From Nesterenkonia sandarakina (GTDB lineage: Bacteria; Actinomycetota; Actinomycetes; Actinomycetales; Micrococcaceae), in the NCBI RefSeq assembly GCF_003003175.1, contig NZ_PVTY01000014.1:1-64000 (forward strand): a stretch of 64,000 bases of DNA, in the 5' to 3' direction. Of this stretch, positions 17,543-25,907 are shown in pieces; the stretch's first letter is position 1; every line of letters begins with the position of its first letter. The translations under genes and the position numbers were made by a program. A model generated the notes under the pieces. The model was given only the letters and a program-made list of their open reading frames with translations. It ran no database searches and had not been told where the DNA came from.

Positions 17543-18295
17543 TCAGCCGAGCATCATTCGCAGACCTGTGATCAGAGCCATGATCGAGCCGATGAAGGCG
17601 AGGATCAGCACCAGCCGACGGACCAGGGCCTCGTCGATGCGGCGCTGCAGCCATTCCCCGATCACGATGCCGAGCACGATCGCGACGACCGAGCCGGTCC
17701 AGGCCCACCAGGGCAGGCCGGGGAGCGCGCCGTCGTCGAAGGACCACTTGATCCCGAAGGAGCCCAGGGAGAGCAGGATCCAGATCGGCTGAAGCGTGGC
17801 GATCATGGACATGACCGGCCAGCGCGAGACGACCGCGTAGATCGTCACTGCGGGGCCGCCGACGCCGGCGATGACCGTGCCGGCTCCTGATCCGATCCCT
17901 GCGATCACCCGGGTGGTGGCGCCGTCGGCCTCGAAGGTGATCCGGGTCAGCAGCATCGAGGTGATCAGCCCGATGATCACCAGCCCCGCGACGACCACGT
18001 AGAGCGGGCCGGGGGACGAGTTCACCGAGATCCACGCCGCGGCGGGCATCACCGCGAGCGCCGGCAGCCCCAGCCAGAGCACCTTGCGCCATTCGATGTC
18101 GTTCCAGATCCGCGGGAGCACCAGCATCGGTGCGAAGATGCTCAGGAAGTTCACCAGCATCACGCCCTCGTGCGCGCCGATCAGCACCACGAGGAAGGGG
18201 GCCATGACCATGCCGAAGCCGAGCCCCACCAGACGCTGGATGACGGCGGCGAGCAGGACCAGGCCGACGACGGCGAGAGGGATCAGTGACTCCAC
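17543..18295 (-). CDS. TauE/SafE family sulfite/organosulfur exporter-like protein
   Basis: 250 residues forming about seven or eight helices in two repeated halves. The TauE family hallmarks G-F-G-M-V (LVGLGFGMVMAPFL) near residue 25 and GAGTVIAGVGGPAVTIY near residue 140 mark the two inverted repeats. Family members export sulfite, sulfonates or other small anions, but this member's substrate cannot be told. GTG start at 18295 with a TAAGGT -10 six bases upstream. Confidence 0.87.
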   Translation of the reverse strand: MESLIPLAVVGLVLLAAVIQRLVGLGFGMVMAPFLVVLIGAHEGVMLVNFLSIFAPMLVLPRIWNDIEWRKVLWLGLPALAVMPAAAWISVNSSPGPLYVVVAGLVIIGLITSMLLTRITFEADGATTRVIAGIGSGAGTVIAGVGGPAVTIYAVVSRWPVMSMIATLQPIWILLSLGSFGIKWSFDDGALPGLPWWAWTGSVVAIVLGIVIGEWLQRRIDEALVRRLVLILAFIGSIMALITGLRMMLG

Positions 18296-18301
18296 CTGGT
18301 C

Positions 18302-18307
18302 ACCTTA
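18302..18307 (-). promoter_or_regulatory. Leaderless -10 element of the TauE-like gene
   Basis: TAAGGT on the minus strand ends 6 nt before GTG 18295. There is no Shine-Dalgarno sequence. Confidence 0.55.
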
Positions 18308-18385
18308 TCCGCTGGTGAGGGAAACGTTTGAGCAGCGTTCACAGTGCGGTCACGACGACGACGGCCTGCGCTGGCCCGGGGTGCC

Positions 18386-18391
18386 TAGCCT
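18386..18391 (+). promoter_or_regulatory. Leaderless -10 element of the GT4 gene
   Basis: TAGCCT ends 6 nt before GTG 18398. The spacer GAGGGC is too near the start codon to act as ribosome binding site. Confidence 0.55.
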
Positions 18392-18397
18392 GAGGGC

Positions 18398-19645
18398 GTG
18401 AGAGTTGTCGTGGTGACCGAATCATTCCTGCCCCACATGAACGGCGTGACGAACTCCGTGGTTCATGTCCTCGCCCACCTCCGTCGCCGCGGCGATGACG
18501 TCACCGTCATCGCCCCCTCCGACACCATGTTCGACGCCGTCCAGTGGGCCGTTCCGCCCAGCCCGGGCGGGGAGCTCTGTGAGGGATTCCCGGTCATCCG
18601 GGTTCCCTCGCTGCCGCTGCCGGACTATCCCAAGGTCCGGGTGGCCGCGGGCTTCGTGACCCCGATCCGTCACCTGCTCGAGCTGATCCGCCCCGATGTG
18701 GTCCACGTGGCCTCGCCCTTCGTGCTGGGCTGGCGGGCGATCCAGGCGGCAGGCGCACTGGGGCTGCCCACCGTGTCGATCTATCAGACCGAGGTGCCCA
18801 CCTACGCGGCGCGCTACCGGATCCCCTGGGCCACGGAGCTGCTCTGGCAGCACGTGGACCGGATGCACTCCGCGTCCACGCTGACCCTGGTGCCGTCCTC
18901 CTTCTGCCGGGAGCAGCTCACCCGGCGCGGCATCAAGCGGCTCAAGACCTGGCGCCGGGGTGTGGACACCGGGCGATTCACCCCGGCACGGCGCAGCGAG
19001 GAGCTGCGCGCCGAGATCCGCCGCAGCGCGGCCGGCGGCCCCGGGGGCGGGGATCCTCAGGAGCTGCTGATCGGCTTCGTCGGTCGGCTGGCCTCGGAGA
19101 AGCAGGTGGAAGACCTGGCGGTGCTCGACGCGCTGCCCGGGACCCGGCTGGTGATCATCGGCTCGGGGCCGCAGGAGGACGCGCTGCGCCGGCGGCTGCC
19201 CCGCGCGCACTTCGCCGGCTTCCAGTCCGGCGATGACCTGGGCGCCCATGTGGCGAGCCTGGATGTCTTCGTCCACCCCGGGGAGGCCGAGACGTTCTGC
19301 CAGACCATTCAGGAGGCCATGGCCGCGGCGGTGCCGGTGGTCGCGGTGGGCCGGGGCGGCCCGCTGGACCTGGTCGACGTCGGCCGCACCGGCTGGCTCT
19401 ATCGGCCCGGTGACCTGCAGGGCCTGCGCTCCGCGGTGGAGCACCTCGTCGGTGATCCCGCGGCTCGCCGGGACTTCGGGCTGCGCGCGCACGAGAGCGT
19501 GCAGGGACGCACCTGGGAGGCGCTGTCGAACGAGCTGATCGGGCACTATTCGCGCGCGGTGGAGGTCAATCGCCGGGTCCGCACCATGCACACCCGGCCG
19601 CGCCGTTCCGAGACCTGGGCCGCGGAGGCGACCTCGAACCGCTGA
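18398..19645 (+). CDS. Glycosyltransferase family 4, MgtA/PimB-like (GDP-mannose-dependent)
   Basis: 415 residues, GT-B fold. The N-terminus MRVVVVTESFLPHMNGVTNS is the classic start of actinobacterial alpha-mannosyltransferases of the MgtA/PimB' group. The donor-binding half contains GFVGRLASEKQVEDL and the EX7E motif in FVHPGEAETFCQTIQEAMA. Such enzymes mannosylate glycolipids (for example glucuronosyl-diacylglycerol) or lipomannan precursors at the inner membrane face. The neighbouring App1-domain and inositol phosphatase genes suggest a lipid or inositol context, though they are not in one operon. Confidence 0.9.
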   Translation: MRVVVVTESFLPHMNGVTNSVVHVLAHLRRRGDDVTVIAPSDTMFDAVQWAVPPSPGGELCEGFPVIRVPSLPLPDYPKVRVAAGFVTPIRHLLELIRPDVVHVASPFVLGWRAIQAAGALGLPTVSIYQTEVPTYAARYRIPWATELLWQHVDRMHSASTLTLVPSSFCREQLTRRGIKRLKTWRRGVDTGRFTPARRSEELRAEIRRSAAGGPGGGDPQELLIGFVGRLASEKQVEDLAVLDALPGTRLVIIGSGPQEDALRRRLPRAHFAGFQSGDDLGAHVASLDVFVHPGEAETFCQTIQEAMAAAVPVVAVGRGGPLDLVDVGRTGWLYRPGDLQGLRSAVEHLVGDPAARRDFGLRAHESVQGRTWEALSNELIGHYSRAVEVNRRVRTMHTRPRRSETWAAEATSNR

Positions 19646-19772
19646 GCATCGAAGCAGCTCGCACAGCTGACCGCCGACCGGTCGGTCCAGGGCCGGTCGG
19701 CCTCGGTCCCGGCTGGGCCTCTGGCGCAGACGACCTCTCGGGCTGACCCGACCTCTGGGGCTGGTCGGACCG
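19646..19772. other. Convergent intergenic gap with GC-rich inverted repeats
   Basis: The 127 bases between the GT4 and App1 genes contain a perfect 12-bp palindrome (CCGACCGGTCGG, 19674-19685) and further GACC/GGTC repeats. These could form a shared terminator, but no T run is present and no gene is visible. Confidence 0.35.
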
Positions 19773-20912
19773 CTAGAGCAGGCCGTGCTGGGAGAGCTTC
19801 GCGGCGATGTCCTTGCCGTCGGGACCGTAGATCCACGGGATCCGTCGGTTCCCGGCGAGCTGGACCGCCTCAGAGGGTTCGGCCGGATCGCCGTAGTTGA
19901 ACAGATCGTTGCCCACCGGGTCCTCCGCTCGACCACCGGCCAGCATCGCCTCCGAGTAGGTCAGCTCACGGATGATCACCGCGGTGACGTGTTCGGGGTG
20001 GCGGCGGACGAAGTCGGCGTAGATGCTCGGGTCGTGCTGGCCGTCGTCGCCGATCAGCACCCAGGACATCTCCGGGAAGTCCTGGGCCAGGCGTTCCAGC
20101 TGCTGGACCTTGTGCTCACGTCCGGAGCGGAACCAGCGGTCCGCCGTCGGTCCCCAGTCGGTGAGCAGCAGCGGTCCCTTCGGGTAGAGGTTCCGGGTCA
20201 GGAACCGGGTCAGCGCCTGCGCCACGTTCCACGCGCCGGTGGAGATGTAGATGACCGGGGAGCCGGGGAAGCTGACCATCAGCCGCTCCATCATCACGGC
20301 CATCCCGGGGGTCGGGGTGCGGGCGTGCTCGTCGAGCACGAAGGAGTTCCAGGCCGCGAGCAGCGGCCGCGGCAGCGTGGTGACCACCACGGTGTCGTCG
20401 ATGTCGCAGACGACTCCGGTGACCGTGGAGTCATCGATGATGTGCACCTCGGCGGCGGTGGGCTCGCTGCCGGGGGCGTGCAGGGTGACCTGCTGCCAGC
20501 CAGGCTCGAGGTCAGTCTCGATGACCGCGTCCACGATCCCGCCGCGGTCGGCGACCACCTCGAACTCGCGACCGCCGATCTCCACCGTGATCTCCGCGAA
20601 GGGCACGGGGGCGGAGATGAAGTTGCGCCAGCCGCGGACCCCGTCGGCGATGACCTTGGCCACCCGGAGTCCGTTCTCGAAATCGGAGTCCGGGGCCATG
20701 ACCACCCGGGAGAACACGCGGACCCAGCGCCGGCAGCCATAGCCGGTCATCGAGAGCATCGTGACGTTGAGCCCGCGCCGACGCGCCAGTCCGAGGCGGA
20801 ACTGGTGCCAGCCGTCCTCGGTCTTCATCACCCGGTTGCGGGTGCGATCGCTGTAGTGGGACCGCACGGCGGCGTTGTCCTGAATAACCTCAGTGGGCTC
20901 TGGGTTCGTCAT
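19773..20912 (-). CDS. App1-domain (DUF2183) phosphatase-like protein
   Basis: 379 residues. The C-terminal half has the HAD-like phosphatase motif VVCDIDDTVVVTTLP (DxDxT nucleophile) near residue 165, followed by YISTGAWNVAQ (motif II-type Ser/Thr), TDWG and IGDDGQHDPSIY (metal-binding acidic motif), all typical of the App1 phosphatidate phosphatase catalytic domain. The N-terminal part is the family's beta-rich region. Bacterial members' substrate is not established. ATG 20912 has only a weak ribosome binding site; an upstream ATG (20924) is possible. Confidence 0.85.
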   Translation of the reverse strand: MTNPEPTEVIQDNAAVRSHYSDRTRNRVMKTEDGWHQFRLGLARRRGLNVTMLSMTGYGCRRWVRVFSRVVMAPDSDFENGLRVAKVIADGVRGWRNFISAPVPFAEITVEIGGREFEVVADRGGIVDAVIETDLEPGWQQVTLHAPGSEPTAAEVHIIDDSTVTGVVCDIDDTVVVTTLPRPLLAAWNSFVLDEHARTPTPGMAVMMERLMVSFPGSPVIYISTGAWNVAQALTRFLTRNLYPKGPLLLTDWGPTADRWFRSGREHKVQQLERLAQDFPEMSWVLIGDDGQHDPSIYADFVRRHPEHVTAVIIRELTYSEAMLAGGRAEDPVGNDLFNYGDPAEPSEAVQLAGNRRIPWIYGPDGKDIAAKLSQHGLL

Positions 20913-20965
20913 CGGCTCGATCATACCGGCTTGTGCGCCAGGCCACGGTCCGGTGCCCACGTCGG

Positions 20966-20971
20966 TAGGGT
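20966..20971 (+). promoter_or_regulatory. Leaderless -10 element of the inositol phosphatase gene
   Basis: TAGGGT ends 6 nt before GTG 20978, with no Shine-Dalgarno sequence. Confidence 0.55.
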
Positions 20972-20977
20972 GAACGT

Positions 20978-21871
20978 GTGCCGAACACCGCCGCTCCCCG
21001 CCCCGACCCTCGACAGCTCCGACGCATCGCTCTGGAGGCCGCCCAGGCGGCCGGGACTCCCCTGGCGCAGGCCTTCCGCGCCGCGGCCGGTATGACCGGG
21101 CTGAGCATCGCGACCAAGACCAGCACCCACGACCTGGTCACCATCCATGACGGCGCCACCGAGGACGCTCTGGCCGCGGCACTGACCGGCGCGGTCCCGG
21201 ATTCCTGGATCACCGGGGAGGAGTCGGGCGCGCGCGGCAGCGGTTCGCTGGAGTGGATCGTGGACCCCATCGACGGGACCAGCAACTTCGCGCACGGCTT
21301 TGCGCTGTTCTCGATCTCGATCGCCGCGGTCTTCGCCGGCGAGGTCATCGCCGGAGTGGTGCATGACCCGGTCAACCAGCTCAGCTTCTCCGCCGACGAC
21401 GACGGCGCCTACCTGTCCTCGCCCCAGCGTCCTGAGACCCGGCTGGGAGCCTCGGCCGAGCCCCCGCGCTCGGGCGCGCAGCTGAATCTGATGACCAGCT
21501 ACCCCTCCGCAGAGGTGCTCGCCCAGGAGGGCCCGCTCGCGCTGGAGGCCTTCGGGGAAATGGTGACCGGCTTCTCCACGGTGCGCCGGGTGGTGTCCGG
21601 GGCGCTGGAGCTCTGCCACGCCGCGGCCGGGTGGAACGACGTGGTGCTCGGAGTGGACACCAAACCGTGGGACATCGCCGCGGGGATGCTGATCCTGCGC
21701 CGCGCCGGCGGCACCTACCTCGCCTCCCGCGGGGACGCCGAGGATCTCCAGGAGCGCCCCGATCACCTCGCACCGGACTACCTGGGCCTGGGCCCCGGGG
21801 TGGACTCCCCCGAGGCGCGCCGCCTCTTCCGCGAGGCCAGCGACCGGCGTCGTCGGTTTAGCCATTCCTGA
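20978..21871 (+). CDS. Inositol monophosphatase family protein
   Basis: 297 residues with the Li-sensitive phosphatase signatures: EES metal ligand (ITGEESGARG), WIVDPIDGTSNFAHG near residue 92 and the C-terminal motif KPWDIAAGMLILRRAGG. Family members dephosphorylate inositol 1-phosphate, histidinol phosphate or related monophosphates; actinobacteria have several paralogues and I cannot choose among them. It is divergent from the App1 gene and followed after 59 bp by the VIT-type gene. Confidence 0.92.
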   Translation: MPNTAAPRPDPRQLRRIALEAAQAAGTPLAQAFRAAAGMTGLSIATKTSTHDLVTIHDGATEDALAAALTGAVPDSWITGEESGARGSGSLEWIVDPIDGTSNFAHGFALFSISIAAVFAGEVIAGVVHDPVNQLSFSADDDGAYLSSPQRPETRLGASAEPPRSGAQLNLMTSYPSAEVLAQEGPLALEAFGEMVTGFSTVRRVVSGALELCHAAAGWNDVVLGVDTKPWDIAAGMLILRRAGGTYLASRGDAEDLQERPDHLAPDYLGLGPGVDSPEARRLFREASDRRRRFSHS

Positions 21872-21930
21872 ACTTCGTCACAGGCCGTCCGGGGGTCCGC
21901 GGCGCGCCCAGATCGGGAAGACTGAGCTCA

Positions 21931-23067
21931 ATGAGCTCCCTCGATCCCGCAGACTCCTCGGCTGACCCGAGCGCGTCGAGCACCCAGACCGCCGACCCCA
22001 CTCCGCGGCAGATCCGCCGCTGGCGCAAGTACCTCGCCGATGAGCAGGCCGAAGGGCGGCTCTACACCGCGCTGGCGGAGCGCAAGCAGGGCGAGGAGCG
22101 CCAGATCCTGCTCGGCCTGGCCGCTGCGGAGAAGCGCCACGAGCAGCACTGGCGGGACCTCCTGGGCGCCGACGCCGAGAAGCTGCCCGCCCCCTCGGCC
22201 CACCGGGTCCTGCTGGGCTGGATGGCGCGGATCTTCGGCTCGGTGTTCATCCTGGCTCTGGCCCAGCGCGCCGAGGGCGGCTCTCCCTATGACGATGACG
22301 ACGACGCGACCGCACGGATGGCCGCGGACGAGGCCATCCACGAGGAGGTCGTCCGGGCCCTGGCCACGCGCGGACGGGAGAAGCTCTCGGGCGGGTTCCG
22401 CGCCGCGGTCTTCGGCGCCAACGACGGCCTGGTCTCGAACCTTGCCCTGATCGTGGGCATGGGCGGCACCGGCGTCGGGTCCGGGGTGATCCTGCTGACC
22501 GGCATCGCCGGGCTGCTCGCCGGGGCGCTGTCGATGGCGGCCGGAGAGTTCGTCTCGGTGCGCAGCCAGCGCGAGCTGCTCGACGCCACTCGACCCACCC
22601 AGGTCACCCTGCGCGCCGCACCCGATCTGGACTTCGACCACAACGAGCTGATCCTGGTCTATCGGGCCCGCGGCATGAGCAAGGCCGATGCGGAGCATCG
22701 CGCGCTGGAGCGGCTCAACGTCTTCACCTGCGACTGCAGGCCGGAGCTCTCCCACGACCCGGAGGAGCCCGCCGATTCCCACGAGATCGTGGGCTCGGCC
22801 TGGACCGCGGCCGGATCCAGCTTCGTGTTCTTCGCCGTCGGCGCGCTGATCCCGGTGCTGCCCTATCTGCTGGGCAGCGAAGGGACCACCGCGATCATCA
22901 TCGCCAGCTCACTGGTCGGGATCGCGCTGCTGGCCACCGGCGCGGCGGTGGGGCTGCTCTCCGGGGCCTCCCCGCTCAAGCGCGGGCTGCGCCAGCTGGG
23001 CATCGGCCTCGGCGCGGCCGCGGTCACCTACATCCTGGGCACGCTGCTCGGCGGCACGGTGGCCTGA
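21931..23067 (+). CDS. VIT1/CCC1-type metal transporter with N-terminal ferritin-like domain
   Basis: 378 residues. Residues about 25-155 are a rubrerythrin/ferritin-like helical domain (RRWRKYLADEQAEGRLY, then GEERQILLGLAAAEKRHEQHW and ADEAIHEEVVRAL), with the spaced Glu and His residues expected of a di-metal site. Residues about 160-378 are the CCC1/VIT1 membrane domain (FGANDGLVSNLALIVG, the conserved substrate-site motif). Such fusions move Fe or Mn across the membrane, the cytoplasmic domain acting as metal sensor or oxidase. GGGAAGA precedes the ATG. A CDC pair in FTCDCRPE lies in the cytoplasmic linker. Confidence 0.88.
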   Translation: MSSLDPADSSADPSASSTQTADPTPRQIRRWRKYLADEQAEGRLYTALAERKQGEERQILLGLAAAEKRHEQHWRDLLGADAEKLPAPSAHRVLLGWMARIFGSVFILALAQRAEGGSPYDDDDDATARMAADEAIHEEVVRALATRGREKLSGGFRAAVFGANDGLVSNLALIVGMGGTGVGSGVILLTGIAGLLAGALSMAAGEFVSVRSQRELLDATRPTQVTLRAAPDLDFDHNELILVYRARGMSKADAEHRALERLNVFTCDCRPELSHDPEEPADSHEIVGSAWTAAGSSFVFFAVGALIPVLPYLLGSEGTTAIIIASSLVGIALLATGAAVGLLSGASPLKRGLRQLGIGLGAAAVTYILGTLLGGTVA

Positions 23068-23097
23068 TCGGTGGTCTCTTCTCGTCGCGAGCAACTC

Positions 23098-23114
23098 TTC
23101 TACACGATGTAGAA
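23098..23114. promoter_or_regulatory. Perfect 17-bp operator-like palindrome upstream of the PNPOx gene
   Basis: TTCTACACGATGTAGAA is a perfect 7-3-7 inverted repeat located 58 bp before the ATG at 23172. A likely -10 (TAGACT, 23120-23125) follows it, so the palindrome overlaps the -35 zone. It is the same element as at the res/ccd promoter (12995-13011). Confidence 0.65.
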
Positions 23115-23171
23115 AAGGTCTAGACTCGGTGGTGCACAGCGAAGTGCACCACCGACTGAGAGGCGGCGAGC

Positions 23172-23624
23172 ATGTTCGAACACGCTGAGGGCGAACCGGC
23201 CCTGGTGCTGAGCCAGGACCAGTGCTGGACCCTGTTGGAAGGCGTCCAGCACGGCCGGCTGGTCACCGTGGTCGGCGGACGGGCCGACATCTTCCCGGTC
23301 AACTGCGCGGCCCAGGACCGGTCGATCGTGCTGCGCACGGCTCCGGGCTCCAAGCTGGCCGAGATGGCGGTCAACGAGAGCGTGCTCTTCGAGGCCGACG
23401 GAATCCTCTCCGATCAGGCCTGGTCGGTGGTGCTGCGCGGCACGGCCGCCCGGCTGGAGAGCTCCGCCGAGCGCGAGGCCGCCGAGGAGCTCGATCTCAG
23501 GCCCTGGGTGCCCACGATCAAGGACTACTTCGTGCGGATCAGCCCCGAGGAGATCAGCGGGCGTCACTTCCGCTTCGGCGAGCACCCGGAGCGAGAGCTG
23601 GGCGAGGGATCCGAGGGCGGCTGA
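23172..23624 (+). CDS. Pyridoxamine 5'-phosphate oxidase-like flavin-binding protein
   Basis: 150 residues. Split-barrel fold typical of the PNPOx-like family used in actinobacteria for FMN-, F420- or haem-linked reductions: GRLVTVVGGRADIFPVNCAA forms the first strands, followed by LRTAPGSKLAEMAVNESVLFEAD and WSVVLRGTA. True PNPOx substrate residues are not evident, so the substrate is unknown. GAGGCGG lies before the ATG. The upstream palindrome suggests specific regulation shared with cytochrome c maturation genes. Confidence 0.85.
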   Translation: MFEHAEGEPALVLSQDQCWTLLEGVQHGRLVTVVGGRADIFPVNCAAQDRSIVLRTAPGSKLAEMAVNESVLFEADGILSDQAWSVVLRGTAARLESSAEREAAEELDLRPWVPTIKDYFVRISPEEISGRHFRFGEHPERELGEGSEGG

Positions 23625-23638
23625 GCCCGCAGACGAGG

Positions 23639-23673
23639 ACGGGGCCGCCCCCGATGATCAGGAACGGCCCCGT
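23639..23673. terminator. Hairpin terminator between PNPOx gene and sucD
   Basis: ACGGGGCCG (23639-23647) pairs with CGGCCCCGT (23665-23673), a 9-bp perfect GC-rich stem with a 17-nt loop lying between convergent genes. No long T run, so probably a bidirectional GC-rich terminator. Confidence 0.6.
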
Positions 23674-23723
23674 AGTGCGATTCTCCAGACTGCGGCTGTT
23701 CAGACCGCGAGGTGGATCAAGCC

Positions 23724-24638
23724 TCAGCCCTTGAAGACCTCGCGAAGCAGCGCGGCGGTCTCCGACGGCGTCTTGCCGACCTTCACGCCCGCGGCCTCGA
23801 GGGCCTCCTTCTTGCCTTCAGCCGTGCCCGAGCCGCCGGAGACGATGGCGCCGGCGTGGCCCATGGTCTTGCCCTCGGGTGCGGTGAAGCCAGCCACGTA
23901 GCCCACGACGGGCTTGGTGACGTGTGCCTTGATGTAGTCGGCCGCGCGCTCTTCAGCGTCGCCGCCGATCTCACCGATCATCACGATGGCCTTGGTCTCC
24001 GGATCGTTCTCGAAGGCCTCCAGCGCATCGATGTGCGTGGTCCCGATGATCGGGTCGCCGCCGATGCCGATGGAGGTGGAGAAGCCGATGTCGCGCAGCT
24101 CGTACATCATCTGGTAGGTCAGCGTCCCGGACTTCGAGACCAGGCCGATGGGCCCGGCTTCGGTGATGTTGGACGGGGTGATGCCTGCCAGGGCCTGACC
24201 CGGGGTGATGATGCCGGGGCAGTTCGGGCCGATGATCCGGGTGACGGGCTTGCCGTCGGCGCCGGTCTTGGTCAGCGAGAGGTTGAAGAACTCTGCGGAG
24301 TCCTGCACCGGGATGCCCTCGGTGATGACCACCAGCAGGCCGATGCCGGCCTCGATGGCCTCGACTGCGGCATCCTTGGCAAACTTCGGCGGCACGAAGG
24401 CCACCGAGACATCCGCGCCGGTCTTCTCCATGGCCTCGGCCACGGAGGCGAACACGGGCAGCTCGACATCGTTGCCGGCCTTGTCCTTGTGGGACACGGC
24501 CGTGCCGGCCTTGCGGGCATTCACGCCGCCGACGATGTTGGTGCCTGCTTTGAGCATCAGGGCGGTGTGCTTGGTGCCCTCGCCGCCGGTGATGCCCTGG
24601 ACGATGACCTTGGAGTCCTTGTTCAGGTAGATAGACAT
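23724..24638 (-). CDS. sucD: Succinyl-CoA synthetase subunit alpha
   Basis: SucD carries the phosphorylated histidine and CoA site of the TCA-cycle enzyme that converts succinyl-CoA to succinate with NTP formation. The 304-residue product starts [21 protein letters not shown] and contains the CoA-binding Rossmann domain, [13 protein letters not shown], and the phospho-histidine motif [17 protein letters not shown]. It follows sucC by 15 bp on the same strand, the usual order. Confidence 0.97.
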   Translation of the reverse strand: MSIYLNKDSKVIVQGITGGEGTKHTALMLKAGTNIVGGVNARKAGTAVSHKDKAGNDVELPVFASVAEAMEKTGADVSVAFVPPKFAKDAAVEAIEAGIGLLVVITEGIPVQDSAEFFNLSLTKTGADGKPVTRIIGPNCPGIITPGQALAGITPSNITEAGPIGLVSKSGTLTYQMMYELRDIGFSTSIGIGGDPIIGTTHIDALEAFENDPETKAIVMIGEIGGDAEERAADYIKAHVTKPVVGYVAGFTAPEGKTMGHAGAIVSGGSGTAEGKKEALEAAGVKVGKTPSETAALLREVFKG

Positions 24639-24653
24639 TGTGTGAGCAGGTCC

Positions 24654-25832
24654 TTACTTGTCAGTCCGCGCGGAGTGCGCAAGTTCGGCGGCCTTGTCGG
24701 CGCCGGCGTCCATGGTGTCAGCGGTGGTGACCAGCGGGTGGTTCGCCGCTTCCAGAATGCGGCGCCCCTCCTCCACATTGTTGCCGTCGAGGCGGACCAC
24801 GAGCGGCTTGGTGGCGGAGTCCCCGAGGATCTCCAGGGCCTTGACGATGCCGTTGGCCACGGCGTCGCAGGAGGTGATGCCGCCGAAGACGTTGACGAAC
24901 ACGGACTTGACCTGATCGTCGCCGAGGATGACGTCGAGGCCGTTGGCCATGACCTCGGCCGAGGCGCCGCCGCCGATGTCGAGGAAGTTCGCGGGCTTCA
25001 CGCCGCCGTGGGCCTCGCCGGCATACGCGACGACGTCCAGGGTGGACATGACCAGACCGGCGCCGTTGCCAATGATGCCGACCTGACCGTCGAGCTTGAC
25101 GTAGTTCAGGTCGTTGGCCTTGGCCTTGGCCTCCAGCGGGTCCTCGGTCTGCTCGTCCACGAGCTCCGAGTGCGCCGGCTGACGGAACTCGGCGTTCTCG
25201 TCGATGGTGACCTTGCCGTCGAGAGCAATGATCTGCCCGTCGCCGGTCTTGACCAGCGGGTTCACCTCGACCAGCGTGGCGTCCTCCTTGGAGAACACGT
25301 TCCACAGCTGGATGAACGCGTGAGCCAGCTGCTCATGCTGCTCTTCCGGGAATCCGGCCTGCTCGGCGATCTCTTTGGCCTTGGCCGCATCGATGCCGGT
25401 GTTCGGATCGACGCTCACCCGTGCCAGCGCCTCGGGCCGCTCGACGGCGAGCTGCTCGATCTCGACGCCGCCCTCCTTGGAGCACATCACGAGGTAGTCG
25501 CGGTTGGCGCGGTCCAGCAGGATCGAGAAGTAGTACTCATCTGCAATGTCTGCACCCTGGGCGATCATCACGCGGTGCACGGTGTGCCCCTTGATGTCCA
25601 TGCCCAGAATGGCTTCAGCATGCTGCTGCGCTTCATCGGCGCTCTTGGCAAGTTTGACGCCGCCGGCTTTGCCGCGGCCTCCGACCTTGACCTGAGCCTT
25701 GACGACGACGACGCCACCGATCTTCTCGGCGGCCGCCTTCGCTTCTTCCGGGGTCTGCGCTACGATTCCGGCCAGCACGGGAACGCCGTGTGCCTCGAAG
25801 AGATCGCGCGCCTGGTACTCATACAGGTCCAC
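24654..25832 (-). CDS. sucC: Succinyl-CoA synthetase subunit beta
   Basis: 392 residues: N-terminal ATP-grasp domain ([37 protein letters not shown]) and C-terminal CoA-ligase domain ([31 protein letters not shown]). It provides the nucleotide-binding half of the SucCD complex. Translation starts at GTG 25832 with GAAGGA 8 nt upstream. The 75 bp behind pcrA may hold a separate promoter, but none is clear. Confidence 0.97.
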   Translation of the reverse strand: MDLYEYQARDLFEAHGVPVLAGIVAQTPEEAKAAAEKIGGVVVVKAQVKVGGRGKAGGVKLAKSADEAQQHAEAILGMDIKGHTVHRVMIAQGADIADEYYFSILLDRANRDYLVMCSKEGGVEIEQLAVERPEALARVSVDPNTGIDAAKAKEIAEQAGFPEEQHEQLAHAFIQLWNVFSKEDATLVEVNPLVKTGDGQIIALDGKVTIDENAEFRQPAHSELVDEQTEDPLEAKAKANDLNYVKLDGQVGIIGNGAGLVMSTLDVVAYAGEAHGGVKPANFLDIGGGASAEVMANGLDVILGDDQVKSVFVNVFGGITSCDAVANGIVKALEILGDSATKPLVVRLDGNNVEEGRRILEAANHPLVTTADTMDAGADKAAELAHSARTDK

Positions 25833-25907
25833 GTGTGTGTCCTTCTACGTCGAAGTCATCTCTACATGTTGAAGGTCAACGGCGCCGCGCGCGTGAACGC
25901 GCAGCGC

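Noticed and set aside
19646-19772. Small RNA gene between GT4 and App1 genes
   Set aside because: Contains palindromes but no promoter-like hexamer pair or T-tract; simple terminator-like repeats are enough.
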